Assembly (NCBI RefSeq): GCF_007828955.1
Contig: NZ_VIVR01000001.1
Location: forward strand, 6,944,001 to 7,008,000
Direction: 5' to 3'
Length of the DNA: 64,000 bases
Source of the DNA: Kitasatospora atroaurantiaca
GTDB taxonomy: Bacteria > Actinomycetota > Actinomycetes > Streptomycetales > Streptomycetaceae
The notes under the pieces are model-generated. The model saw nothing but the letters and a program-made list of their open reading frames with translations, did no database searches and was not told the DNA's origin. Of the stretch, positions 26,436 through 34,730 are shown piece after piece (position 1 is the first letter of the stretch; every line of letters begins with the position of its first letter). The translations under genes and the position numbers were made by a program.

Positions 26436-27371
26436 ATGACCGAAGCTTCTCTCCCTGCGGGCCGGCTGTCCGACGAGGTGCGCGACGCGTTCGAGCGTCG
26501 GGCCCCGGTGGTCGCCCTGGAGTCGACGATCATCGCGCACGGCCTGCCCAGGCCGCGCAATCTGCAGGTGGCCGAGGAGCTGGAGGAGACCGTCCGGGCG
26601 GCCGGCGCCGTGCCGGCGACGATCGCCGTTCTGGACGGCGTGCCGCACATCGGCCTCGGCAAGGACGCGCTGGAGCGCGTGGCGAACGACACCTCCCTCC
26701 GGAAACTGGGCTTCCGTGACCTCGCACCGGCCCTGGCGACCGGCGCGAGCGGGGCGACCACGGTGTCCGGGACGGCGTTCCTGGCCGCCCGCGCCGGGAT
26801 CAGGGTCTTCGCCACCGGCGGCCTCGGCGGCGTGCACCGCGACTGGACGACCACCCAGGACGAGTCCGCCGACCTCGGCCTGCTCTCCCGTACCCGGATC
26901 ACGGTGGTGTGCGCGGGGGTGAAGTCCATCCTCGACGTACCGGCCACCCTGGAGCGGCTGGAGACGCTGGGGGTTGCCGTCCTCGGCTTCCGTACGGCCG
27001 AGTTCCCGGGCTTCTACCTGTCGAGTTCGGGCCGGCCGGTGGACTGGACGGTGCGGGAGGCCTCCGAGGTGGCGGCTGTGATGCGGGCCCAGGACGCCCT
27101 CGGCGGCCTGGACTCGGCGCTGGTCGTGGCCAACCCCGTACCGGAGGAGGAGCAGCTCGACCCGCGGCTGCACGACCGGGTGCTCGCCGAGGCGCTGGCC
27201 GCCGCCGAGCGGGAGGGCGTCACCGGGCAGGCCACCACCCCGTTCCTGCTCGCCTATCTCACCGAGCACACCGAGGGCGCCTCGCTGGAGGCCAACCTGG
27301 CCGCCGTGCGCGGCAATGTGCGGCTCGCCGCCGAGATCGCCACCCACTGGGCCGCGGAGCCGCGGGGGTGA
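26436..27371 (+). CDS. psuG: Pseudouridine-5'-phosphate glycosidase
   Basis: 311 residues, the normal length. Signature stretches: VVALESTIIAHGLPRPRNLQ (with the conserved Glu), IAVLDGVPHIGL, GATTVSGTAFLAARAGIRVFATGGLGGVHR, and VCAGVKSILDVPATLERLETLG, whose Lys163 corresponds to the Schiff-base lysine of PsuG. The enzyme reversibly splits pseudouridine 5'-phosphate into uracil and ribose 5-phosphate. The stop overlaps the GTG start of a PfkB kinase by 3 bases, so the two form the usual kinase/glycosidase salvage pair. Confidence 0.95.
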   Translation: MTEASLPAGRLSDEVRDAFERRAPVVALESTIIAHGLPRPRNLQVAEELEETVRAAGAVPATIAVLDGVPHIGLGKDALERVANDTSLRKLGFRDLAPALATGASGATTVSGTAFLAARAGIRVFATGGLGGVHRDWTTTQDESADLGLLSRTRITVVCAGVKSILDVPATLERLETLGVAVLGFRTAEFPGFYLSSSGRPVDWTVREASEVAAVMRAQDALGGLDSALVVANPVPEEEQLDPRLHDRVLAEALAAAEREGVTGQATTPFLLAYLTEHTEGASLEANLAAVRGNVRLAAEIATHWAAEPRG

Positions 27372-28273
27372 CGGGCGGTGGCGCTCTGCTGGTCATCGGC
27401 GACGTCGTCACCGACATCGTGGCGCTGCACGGACGGCCGCTGACGCCGCACACCGACACCGCTGCCCGGATATCCGTGCGGCCGGGCGGCTCGGCGGCCA
27501 ACACGGCCTCCTGGGCGGCGCACGCGGGAGCCGAGGCGCGGCTGCTGGCCCGGGTCGGCGCCGACTCCGCCGACTGGCACCGGGCCGAGCTGCTCGCCGC
27601 CGGCGTACGGCCGCAGCTGGTGGTCGACGCGGAGCTGCGGACGGCCGTGGTCATCGCCCTGGTGGACACGGCGGCCGAGCGCACCTTCGTCACCGACGGC
27701 GGCGCGGCCGTCCGGCTCGGCCCCGAGGACTGGGCCCCGTCCCTGCTCGACGGCGTGGCGCGCGTCCACCTGTCCGGGTACCTCTTCTTCGCCGACCCCG
27801 GACGCCGACTGGCCGCCCTGGCCATTGCGGCGGCAACGGCAAGGGGTCTGCCGGTCAGCGTCGACCCCGCCTCCACCGGCTTCATCGAGCAGCTCGGCGT
27901 CACCGCCTTCCTGGACGCGATCGGCGGTACGGACCTCCTGCTGCCGAACCTCGCCGAGGCCACGCTGCTGGCCGGGACGGATCATCCGGTGGCGGCCGCC
28001 GAGCGGCTGAGCGCGGCCCACGGCGAGGCGGTGGTGAAGCTCGGCCCGCAGGGCGCACTCGCCGCCCGGCAGGGGACGGTTGTCGCGCACGTGCCGGGCA
28101 TGGCCGCCTCGGCGGTCGACAGCACCGGAGCGGGCGACGCCTTCACCGGCGGGTTCCTGGCCGCACGGCTCGCGGGCGCCGGCCTTGCCGAGGCCGCTGC
28201 CGCCGGCTGCCGGACCGGCGCGACCGCCGTCGCCGAGGTGGGCGGCAGGCCGCCCCGGCGGAGGGGCCGCTGA
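27368..28273 (+). CDS. PfkB-family carbohydrate kinase, probable pseudouridine kinase
   Basis: 301 residues from GTG 27368, overlapping the psuG stop (GTGA). Ribokinase-fold marks: VRPGGSAANTASWAAHAGAEARLLARVGAD near the N-terminus, LLLPNLAEATLLAG in the middle, and the C-terminal ATP/anion-hole motif STGAGDAFTGGFLAARLAG. By context it should phosphorylate pseudouridine for the adjacent psuG enzyme. PfkB kinases cannot be assigned a substrate by sequence alone, so this rests on the translational coupling. Confidence 0.85.
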   Translation: MTGGGALLVIGDVVTDIVALHGRPLTPHTDTAARISVRPGGSAANTASWAAHAGAEARLLARVGADSADWHRAELLAAGVRPQLVVDAELRTAVVIALVDTAAERTFVTDGGAAVRLGPEDWAPSLLDGVARVHLSGYLFFADPGRRLAALAIAAATARGLPVSVDPASTGFIEQLGVTAFLDAIGGTDLLLPNLAEATLLAGTDHPVAAAERLSAAHGEAVVKLGPQGALAARQGTVVAHVPGMAASAVDSTGAGDAFTGGFLAARLAGAGLAEAAAAGCRTGATAVAEVGGRPPRRRGR

Positions 28274-28369
28274 GGAACGGGGCACTCGTACGGGTTGATT
28301 TGCCGGTCGCCAGGGTTGCCGAGGGGGGTAGCCGCGCATCAGCAGTCTGTGTGCGGATCCGGTGGAGAA

Positions 28370-29158
28370 ATGGAGGCCTTCGTGGTGGAGTTGACGATCG
28401 CGACAGGGACGACGGCGAGTGCCGAGCACCCGCTGAAGCGGTCCGAACGCCTTCAGCTCCGCCTGTTCGACGGATTCGAACTGCGCTGCGGGCAGGAACG
28501 GCTCGCTCTTCCGTTGAACAGTCAACGCCTCATCGCTCTTCTCGGGCTGCGCAGGACGACCACCAGGGGCCAGGCAGGCGGCATCCTCTGGCCCGAGGTG
28601 TCCGACCGGCAGGCGAGCGGTCGGCTGCGCACCACCCTGTGGCGGCTCCACCGCACCGGTCGGGCGATCGTGGACTGCCGCGGCCAGCTCTCCCTCGCCG
28701 CGGGCGTCGACGTGGACGTCAGCACCTGGGTGCGCGGTGCCCGGCAGCTGCTGGACGACTCGGGCTCCGCGGACCTGCCGCGCCTGGCCGCCGTGCCGCC
28801 GGTGGGCGATCTGCTCCCCGGCTGGTACGAGGACTGGGTGCTGGTGGAGCGCGAGCGGCTGCGCCAGCTCCAGCTGCACGCCCTGGAGACGGCGTCCGGA
28901 CGGCTGCTCGAGGAAGGACGTTACGCCGACGCCCTGGACACCGCCATGAGAGTTCTGCACCTGGAGTCGACCAGGGAGAGCGCACACCGGGCGGTGATCA
29001 GGGTCCACCTCGCGGAGGGGAACCTGGGCGAGGCCGTCCGGCAGTTCGAGGCCTGCCGCGCGATCCTGGAGCGAGAGCTCGGCGTCGGCCCGTCGCCGCT
29101 GCTCCAGGCCATGCTGGCGACGGCGGAGCTCCCGCTCGGGCTGGGCCGCAACGGTTAG
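28370..29158 (+). CDS. SARP/BTAD-type transcriptional regulator next to the eCIS cluster
   Basis: 262 residues from ATG 28370; a GTG at 28382 preceded by GGAGG is an equally good start. The N-terminal part (RLQLRLFDGFELRCGQERLALPLNSQRLIALLGL...SGRLRTTLWRLHRT) is the OmpR-like winged helix of SARP activators. The rest is the bacterial transcriptional activation domain with TPR-like helices (GWYEDWVLVERERLRQLQLHALE, ALDTAMRVLHLESTRESAHRAVIRVHLAEGN). No ATPase domain is attached, so this is a small SARP. SARPs bind direct repeats with 11-bp spacing and activate transcription. Exactly such repeats precede the first sheath gene at 30872-30900. It is therefore the likely activator of the injection system. 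Confidence 0.85.
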   Translation: MEAFVVELTIATGTTASAEHPLKRSERLQLRLFDGFELRCGQERLALPLNSQRLIALLGLRRTTTRGQAGGILWPEVSDRQASGRLRTTLWRLHRTGRAIVDCRGQLSLAAGVDVDVSTWVRGARQLLDDSGSADLPRLAAVPPVGDLLPGWYEDWVLVERERLRQLQLHALETASGRLLEEGRYADALDTAMRVLHLESTRESAHRAVIRVHLAEGNLGEAVRQFEACRAILERELGVGPSPLLQAMLATAELPLGLGRNG

Positions 29159-29234
29159 CCCTCCGGCGGGAGCGGTATGGGAACTCCGACGGCGCTCCGG
29201 CGCGGTTCCGCACCCGAGGAAGGCGGCGATCATC

Positions 29235-30839
29235 ATGGCGCGGACGGCACACGAGGTGATCCGCAGAGCCGGGTCGGCCCACCGCATGGAGGCGGCCGCG
29301 TCGCAGGAACGAGCGCCCGCCGCGCAGCACCGGGATGCCGTGCCGTCGACGCTGCCTCCCGGGCTGCTCGGCGCCGACTTCTCGGGCGTGCGCGTGCACA
29401 CCGACCCGGCCGCGGCCCGGGCGGCCAGGTCGATCGGTGCGCTCGCGTACGCGCACGGGCGGGACATCGTGGGCGAACCGCTGCTCCTCGCCCCGACTCC
29501 CAGGGGGCGCGGCCTGCTGGCGCACGAGCTGGCTCACGTCGCCGAACAGGGACGCTCCGGCCGGGCCGTCGTCCAGCGCCGCTCGCGCGCCGCGGAGACC
29601 GGCGACCTGCTGGAGTGGTGGGACTCCGCGGCCGATGCCGCCAAGGCGCTGGGGCTGCTGGAGTCGATGACAGCGCCGGACTTCGACGACACTCTCACCG
29701 ACATGCTCAGGGAGCACCAGGTCAACCGTCTGATCGCACGGGTGCCCGGGCGGGCGGAGGTCGTCCGCTTCCTGCGGCTCGTCGGAGAGCGGGCGAGCGA
29801 GGCCAACAAGCAGGCGGTGATGGCCGACTACCCGTTGGCCAACATCACCCCGGAGAGCCAGCTGATCGTCTTCGGGCAGAAGTTCGCCGCCGGCCGCGGT
29901 GCCCGCCCCGCGCCTCCGTCACCCGCCCTGCGCGGCCTGGTCTCCGGCGACCCCTCCGCGCCGTTCACCGGAAGCGGAGCCACGGGCACGCTCTCCTCGG
30001 ACTCGCCCATGAGCCTGAGGGAGATGTGGAAGATGCGAGGGCAGGCCAAGGAGGCGAAGAAGACCCCGGGAGGCGTCGACGAGGCCAAGTACCAGAGAAA
30101 GCCCGGCATGGAGATGCTCTACGACTGGTCGAACCCGATCAAGGGAGATCTCACCGGCCCTGGGAGCTGGCTGAGCACCGTGTCGGCGGCGGACCGCAAG
30201 GGGCAGGCCGAGCTGCTGCTCCGCCAGGACATCGCGACCCGGGCGCGCGGCGCGTACGGGGCGACCCTGCCGACCCGGGCGGAGGTGATCCGCTCGGCTG
30301 CCAAGGCGCACCGCCTGAATCCCGAGCTGGTGGCCGCCATCATCCTGGCCGAGCAGCGTGACCAGTCGAAGAGGGAGGACGCGGCCGACTTCCAGAGCAC
30401 GATGATGACCGGCCGGACGTCCTCGATCGGCCTCGGCCAGGTGGAGGTCAAGACGGCCCGGGAGAAGAACCTCTTCGCGGACCAGGTCTCCACGTCCATG
30501 CAGACCTGGCTGGCGGGCAACACCGAGACCTCGAACCAGGCGATCGCCCAGATGCTGGCCTCCGACGAGTTCAACATCTTCGCCGTGGCGCGCTACCTCC
30601 GACTGGTCGCCGACCAGGGTGCGACCAAGTCCCTGGCCGCGCTGCCCAACACGGCAGCCGCCTTTCCCGGCATCGACCTCACCCGCTACGCCGCCGACGC
30701 CTCGACATGGACCGACGACCACGTCACGCTGATCGGGTCGGAGTACACCTCCAAGCCGTGGGACGACGCCCTCTCGCTGGGCTGGGGAGACTTCGTGCTG
30801 GAGGCCTACCACGACGTCAAGGCCGCCGCAGTGTTCTGA
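29235..30839 (+). CDS. eCIS effector-like protein: DUF4157 domain plus lytic-transglycosylase-like domain
   Basis: 534 residues. Residues about 38-110 are a DUF4157 domain, the mark of eCIS-associated proteins: LPPGLLGADFSGVRVHTDPAA, then the zinc-protease motif HELAH (His97, Glu98, His101). A central linker of about 220 residues is rich in small and polar residues. From about residue 345 the sequence looks like a soluble lytic transglycosylase: AAKAHRLNPELVAAIILAEQ with a candidate catalytic Glu373, SSIGLGQVEVKTA (the G-x-Q substrate motif), and FNIFAVARYLRLVAD. The inference is a payload that carries a peptidoglycan-cutting domain and is loaded or processed through DUF4157. It lies between the SARP gene and the sheath genes. 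Confidence 0.8.
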   Translation: MARTAHEVIRRAGSAHRMEAAASQERAPAAQHRDAVPSTLPPGLLGADFSGVRVHTDPAAARAARSIGALAYAHGRDIVGEPLLLAPTPRGRGLLAHELAHVAEQGRSGRAVVQRRSRAAETGDLLEWWDSAADAAKALGLLESMTAPDFDDTLTDMLREHQVNRLIARVPGRAEVVRFLRLVGERASEANKQAVMADYPLANITPESQLIVFGQKFAAGRGARPAPPSPALRGLVSGDPSAPFTGSGATGTLSSDSPMSLREMWKMRGQAKEAKKTPGGVDEAKYQRKPGMEMLYDWSNPIKGDLTGPGSWLSTVSAADRKGQAELLLRQDIATRARGAYGATLPTRAEVIRSAAKAHRLNPELVAAIILAEQRDQSKREDAADFQSTMMTGRTSSIGLGQVEVKTAREKNLFADQVSTSMQTWLAGNTETSNQAIAQMLASDEFNIFAVARYLRLVADQGATKSLAALPNTAAAFPGIDLTRYAADASTWTDDHVTLIGSEYTSKPWDDALSLGWGDFVLEAYHDVKAAAVF

Positions 30840-30871
30840 ATTCACCCGAACGGACCAGCGATCACCACTGT

Positions 30872-30900
30872 TGGTGACGCGTTGGTGACGCTGAGGTGAC
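30872..30900 (+). promoter_or_regulatory. Triple 11-bp-spaced direct repeat, candidate SARP operator
   Basis: TGGTGAC (30872-30878), TGGTGAC (30883-30889) and AGGTGAC (30894-30900) begin exactly 11 bp apart, with 4-bp spacers. An inverted half-copy, TCACCA, lies at 30862-30867. The block ends 46 bp before the sheath 1 start. Heptamer direct repeats at 11-bp spacing just upstream of the -10 region are the established binding sites of SARP activators. Candidate -10 hexamers such as CACTCT (30912-30917) are weak, as expected for an activator-dependent promoter. Confidence 0.75.
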
Positions 30901-30946
30901 AGATCATCTGCCACTCTGACCTGACCTGCTGTCAGAGGAGGCGGTG

Positions 30947-32584
30947 ATGGGTGCTCAGCTGAGCTATCCGGGCGTGTACGTCGAGGAGATCCCGAGCGGC
31001 GTACGCACCATCACAGGTGTGGCCACGTCGATCACCGCGTTCATCGGCCGCGCCAGGCGCGGGCCGGTGGACACCCCGACGACGGTGTTCGGCTTCGAGG
31101 AGTTCTCCCGGCGGTTCGGAGGGCTCTGGCGGGAGAGCACCCTCGGCTACGCCGTACAGGACTTCTTCGCCAACGGCGGCGGGCGCGCGGAGATCGTCCG
31201 GCTTGCCGACAGGACCACGACATCCGCCAAGTTCACGGTCGGCGGCCTGGCCCTTGTCGCGGCAGAGCCCGGCACCTGGGGCGTCGCGCTCAGGGCGGAG
31301 ATCGACAAGAAGGACACCGACCAGAGTGTCGCCGACGAGCTCGGGGTCGCCAAGGACTCGCTGTTCAACCTGACGGTCCGTGATGCGTCGGCCGGCGGAC
31401 GGACGGAGACCTTCCACAACCTCTCCACCGCGCAGAACGCCCGGAACGTGCAGAGCGTGCTCGCCGCCGGCTCCGCGCTGGTGAGGGTGGACGGCGATCC
31501 GACGGGGACTCCTGGCGACGGCAGGGATCCCCTGGGCGCCGCCGAGCTGACCGTCGCCGAGACGCGGGCGAAGTACCAGCGGGGCGAGGTCGCCAGGACG
31601 GCGCTCGACGACGCTGAACTCGCGCTGCGCCAGGCGGTGGACGGCGCACTCGCGGCCGTGAGCGACGGCGCCCCGCTCACCGCCGCGGACTTCCTGCCGC
31701 AAGGTGGCGAGGCGGATCACAAGGGCCTCCACGCGCTGGATCATCTCGATCTGTTCAACCTGCTCTGCATCCCCCCGCACCAGCGTGAGGGGCACGACGT
31801 GGAGCCCGGCCTGATCTCCGCCGCACTGGCCTACTGCAAGACACGCCGTGCCGTCCTGCTGGTCGACCCGCGCGACACCTGGACGGATCCGACGCAGCAG
31901 CCGGAGACCTGGCTCGATCCGATCGACGGGCCGCGCGAGAACGCCGCCGCCTACTTCCCGCGGCTTCGCCGACCCGACCCTGAGCAGGGTGGCCGGATCG
32001 CCGACTTCGCTCCTTGTGGTGTGGTGGCTGGGGTGTTGGCGCGGACGGATGCGGCGCGTGGGGTGTGGAAGGCGGGGGCGGGGTTGGAGGCGGGTTTGGT
32101 GGGGGTGCCGGATTTGTCGGTGCGTCTGTCTGATGGTGAGAACGGGTTGTTGAATCCGTTGGGGGTGAATTGTCTGCGGTCTTTTCCGGTGGTTGGTCGG
32201 GTGGTGTGGGGGGCGCGGACGTTGGCGGGGGCGGATGTGTTGGCGTCGGAGTGGAAGTATCTGCCGGTTCGTCGGTTGGCGTTGTTCATTGAGGAGAGTC
32301 TGTTTCGGGGGACTCAGTGGGTGGTGTTCGAGCCGAATGGTGAGGCGTTGTGGGCGGAGGTGCGGTTGAACGTGGGGGCGTTCATGCAGCAGTTGTTCCG
32401 TCAGGGGGCTTTGCAGGGGCGGTCGCCGCGTGAGGCGTATTTCGTGAAGTGTGATGCGGAGACGACGACGCAGGCGGATCGGGATCTGGGTGTGGTGAAT
32501 GTTCGGGTGGGTTTTGCGCCGTTGAAGCCGGCGGAGTTCGTGGTGGTGCAGGTGCAGCAGCTGTCGGAGCAACTCCCGTCCTGA
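30947..32584 (+). CDS. eCIS contractile sheath protein 1
   Basis: 545 residues from ATG 30947, with GAGGAGG 5 bp upstream. The N-terminus YPGVYVEEIPSGVRTITGVATSITAFIGRA is the standard opening of phage-tail/Afp-type sheath proteins, and YAVQDFFANGGGRAEIVRL follows. The C-terminal 196 residues (FAPCGVVAGVLARTDAARG... NVRVGFAPLKPAEFVVVQ) are the core sheath fold. The sheath surrounds the inner tube and drives it out by contraction. The last 570 bases of the gene have abnormal codon use and are repeated almost exactly in sheath 2. The insertion domain (about residues 130-270) is short compared with sheath 2. Confidence 0.95.
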   Translation: MGAQLSYPGVYVEEIPSGVRTITGVATSITAFIGRARRGPVDTPTTVFGFEEFSRRFGGLWRESTLGYAVQDFFANGGGRAEIVRLADRTTTSAKFTVGGLALVAAEPGTWGVALRAEIDKKDTDQSVADELGVAKDSLFNLTVRDASAGGRTETFHNLSTAQNARNVQSVLAAGSALVRVDGDPTGTPGDGRDPLGAAELTVAETRAKYQRGEVARTALDDAELALRQAVDGALAAVSDGAPLTAADFLPQGGEADHKGLHALDHLDLFNLLCIPPHQREGHDVEPGLISAALAYCKTRRAVLLVDPRDTWTDPTQQPETWLDPIDGPRENAAAYFPRLRRPDPEQGGRIADFAPCGVVAGVLARTDAARGVWKAGAGLEAGLVGVPDLSVRLSDGENGLLNPLGVNCLRSFPVVGRVVWGARTLAGADVLASEWKYLPVRRLALFIEESLFRGTQWVVFEPNGEALWAEVRLNVGAFMQQLFRQGALQGRSPREAYFVKCDAETTTQADRDLGVVNVRVGFAPLKPAEFVVVQVQQLSEQLPS

Positions 32585-32594
32585 CCGGGCCGGG
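32005..32594 (+). repeat. 590-bp direct repeat, copy 1 (3' end of sheath 1)
   Basis: Identical by eye to 34117-34706 except for one silent change (g at 32458, c at 34570). The match begins in mid-codon context at CTTCGCTCC and runs 10 bases past the stop codon (CCGGGCCGGG). Within the repeat nearly every wobble base is G or T, in sharp contrast to the C/G wobble of the flanking sequence. Confidence 0.95.
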
Positions 32595-32617
32595 TGACCA
32601 GCAGAACAGGAGAGGCC

Positions 32618-34696
32618 GTGCCTGAGCAGCTCGCCCAGCCGGGTGTCTACATCGAGGAGATCCCGAGCGGCGTCCACACCATCACCGGCGTCGCCACGTC
32701 CATCACCGCCTTCGTCGGCCGGACGGCCCGCGGCAGCACCGAGAGGCCGGTCACCGTCACCGGGTTCGACGGCTTCGTCCGCGAGTTCGGCGGGCTCTGG
32801 GCCGACAGCCTGCTGGGCTTCGCGGTCCGGGACTTCTTCCTCAACGGCGGTAGCCAGGCGGTGATCTGCCGGCTCTACCAGGCGCCCCAGGGCTCCTCCG
32901 GCGCCGCCAGGCTGGAGTTCGGCAATGGCGATCAGAAGGTGACTCTGGACGCCGTCTCGCCGGGCACCTGGGGGAACAGCCTGCGGGCGAGGGTGGATGT
33001 CACGGGAGCGCCGCCCGGTGAGCTCTTCAACCTCGTGGTCACGGATCGGAGTGCTCAGAGGTCCGAGCGGCACGTCGGCGTGTCGCTCTACTCCGATCAC
33101 CCGCGCTGTGTCCGGAGTGTGCTCGAGCGCGAGTCCTCGCTGGTCCGCTGGGGTACGGCGCCGCTGGCGCCGCCCGCCGCCGGCGGCCCGCGGGTCCGTC
33201 CGGAGGCCGCGCCCAGTCCGACGGCCTGGCAGGACGCGGCCGGCCTGGCCGAGGGGAAGGCCGCCGACGCCGACAAGGCCCTGAAAGCAGCCCTCGGGCA
33301 GGACGCCGCAGCGAGCGGGGCCGCTCGGGCCGCCGCCGACGCATCCGTCCGGGCCAAGGCGGCCCGGACGGACGCCGACCAGGCGAAGCAGGCGGCCGAT
33401 ACCGCCCTCACCACGGCCACGGCGGACAAGGACAAGGCCGACACCGCCCTCGCCGCCGCCACCAAGGCGGTGGACGACGCGAAGAAGCTCGACCCGACCG
33501 TCCCCGCCAACCAACTGAAGCTCAAGCAGGCCCAGGCGGAGCTGGACAAGGCCCAGGCCGCCGCCGACAAGGCGACGGTGGCTGCCACCCAGGCCGATGC
33601 CACCCAGAAGCAGAAGGCCCAGGCTGCCACCGACGCCGCGCAACGGGAGACGGACGCGGCCAAGGCGAACACCGACGCGGCCACGTCCGCGCAGCAGGCC
33701 GCCGCCGCCTTGGGCAGCCGACGCGACGCCCTCAAGACCGCGAAGGACGCGGCTGCAGCGGCGGCGGCCCAGCTCGGCGGTTCGGACGGCGACGACCTGT
33801 CCAGTACCGAGGAGGTCCGCAAGCAGTACGAGCGGCTTCTCGATCACGCCGACGTCTTCAACCTGCTCTGCATCCCGCCGTACAAGCGCAGTGGTGAGGA
33901 CGTCGAGCCGGTGCTCTACGACCTTGCCGCCGCCTACTGCAAGCGTCGCCGAGCGGTGCTCCTGGTCGACCCGCCGTCCGCCTGGACGACGGTGGACGCC
34001 GCGGTGACGGGCTTCCGCGCCGAGGCGGACCAGCTCGGCGGGCGCGGGCCGAACGCGGCCGTCTACTTCCCCCGGCTCAGCCAGCCGAATCCGTTCAAGG
34101 GCGACGCGGTGGAGAGCTTCGCTCCTTGTGGTGTGGTGGCTGGGGTGTTGGCGCGGACGGATGCGGCGCGTGGGGTGTGGAAGGCGGGGGCGGGGTTGGA
34201 GGCGGGTTTGGTGGGGGTGCCGGATTTGTCGGTGCGTCTGTCTGATGGTGAGAACGGGTTGTTGAATCCGTTGGGGGTGAATTGTCTGCGGTCTTTTCCG
34301 GTGGTTGGTCGGGTGGTGTGGGGGGCGCGGACGTTGGCGGGGGCGGATGTGTTGGCGTCGGAGTGGAAGTATCTGCCGGTTCGTCGGTTGGCGTTGTTCA
34401 TTGAGGAGAGTCTGTTTCGGGGGACTCAGTGGGTGGTGTTCGAGCCGAATGGTGAGGCGTTGTGGGCGGAGGTGCGGTTGAACGTGGGGGCGTTCATGCA
34501 GCAGTTGTTCCGTCAGGGGGCTTTGCAGGGGCGGTCGCCGCGTGAGGCGTATTTCGTGAAGTGTGATGCCGAGACGACGACGCAGGCGGATCGGGATCTG
34601 GGTGTGGTGAATGTTCGGGTGGGTTTTGCGCCGTTGAAGCCGGCGGAGTTCGTGGTGGTGCAGGTGCAGCAGCTGTCGGAGCAACTCCCGTCCTGA
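32618..34696 (+). CDS. eCIS contractile sheath protein 2 with Ala-rich helical insertion
   Basis: 692 residues from GTG 32618, with AGGAGAGG upstream. The N-terminus (QPGVYIEEIPSGVHTITGVATSITAFVGR) and the C-terminal 196 residues match sheath 1; the C-terminal block is the same protein sequence. Between them, about residues 197-391 form an Ala/Lys/Asp-rich segment with heptad-like character (ADADKALKAALGQDAAASG; TDADQAKQAADTALTTATA; LKLKQAQAELDKAQAAAD), predicted to be a long helical hairpin or coiled coil. This sits where sheath proteins carry a variable surface domain. Many eCIS encode several sheath paralogues that mix in one particle. The gene starts 33 bp after sheath 1. Confidence 0.92.
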   Translation: MPEQLAQPGVYIEEIPSGVHTITGVATSITAFVGRTARGSTERPVTVTGFDGFVREFGGLWADSLLGFAVRDFFLNGGSQAVICRLYQAPQGSSGAARLEFGNGDQKVTLDAVSPGTWGNSLRARVDVTGAPPGELFNLVVTDRSAQRSERHVGVSLYSDHPRCVRSVLERESSLVRWGTAPLAPPAAGGPRVRPEAAPSPTAWQDAAGLAEGKAADADKALKAALGQDAAASGAARAAADASVRAKAARTDADQAKQAADTALTTATADKDKADTALAAATKAVDDAKKLDPTVPANQLKLKQAQAELDKAQAAADKATVAATQADATQKQKAQAATDAAQRETDAAKANTDAATSAQQAAAALGSRRDALKTAKDAAAAAAAQLGGSDGDDLSSTEEVRKQYERLLDHADVFNLLCIPPYKRSGEDVEPVLYDLAAAYCKRRRAVLLVDPPSAWTTVDAAVTGFRAEADQLGGRGPNAAVYFPRLSQPNPFKGDAVESFAPCGVVAGVLARTDAARGVWKAGAGLEAGLVGVPDLSVRLSDGENGLLNPLGVNCLRSFPVVGRVVWGARTLAGADVLASEWKYLPVRRLALFIEESLFRGTQWVVFEPNGEALWAEVRLNVGAFMQQLFRQGALQGRSPREAYFVKCDAETTTQADRDLGVVNVRVGFAPLKPAEFVVVQVQQLSEQLPS

Positions 34697-34706
34697 CCGG
34701 GCCGGG
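34117..34706 (+). repeat. 590-bp direct repeat, copy 2 (3' end of sheath 2)
   Basis: Second copy of the segment at 32005-32594, offset by 2112 bp, with a single silent difference seen. Homologous recombination between the copies would delete 2112 bp and leave one sheath gene with the sheath 1 N-terminus. Confidence 0.95.
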
Positions 34707-34730
34707 ACAAGACGAGGAAGTGCAGGAGAG

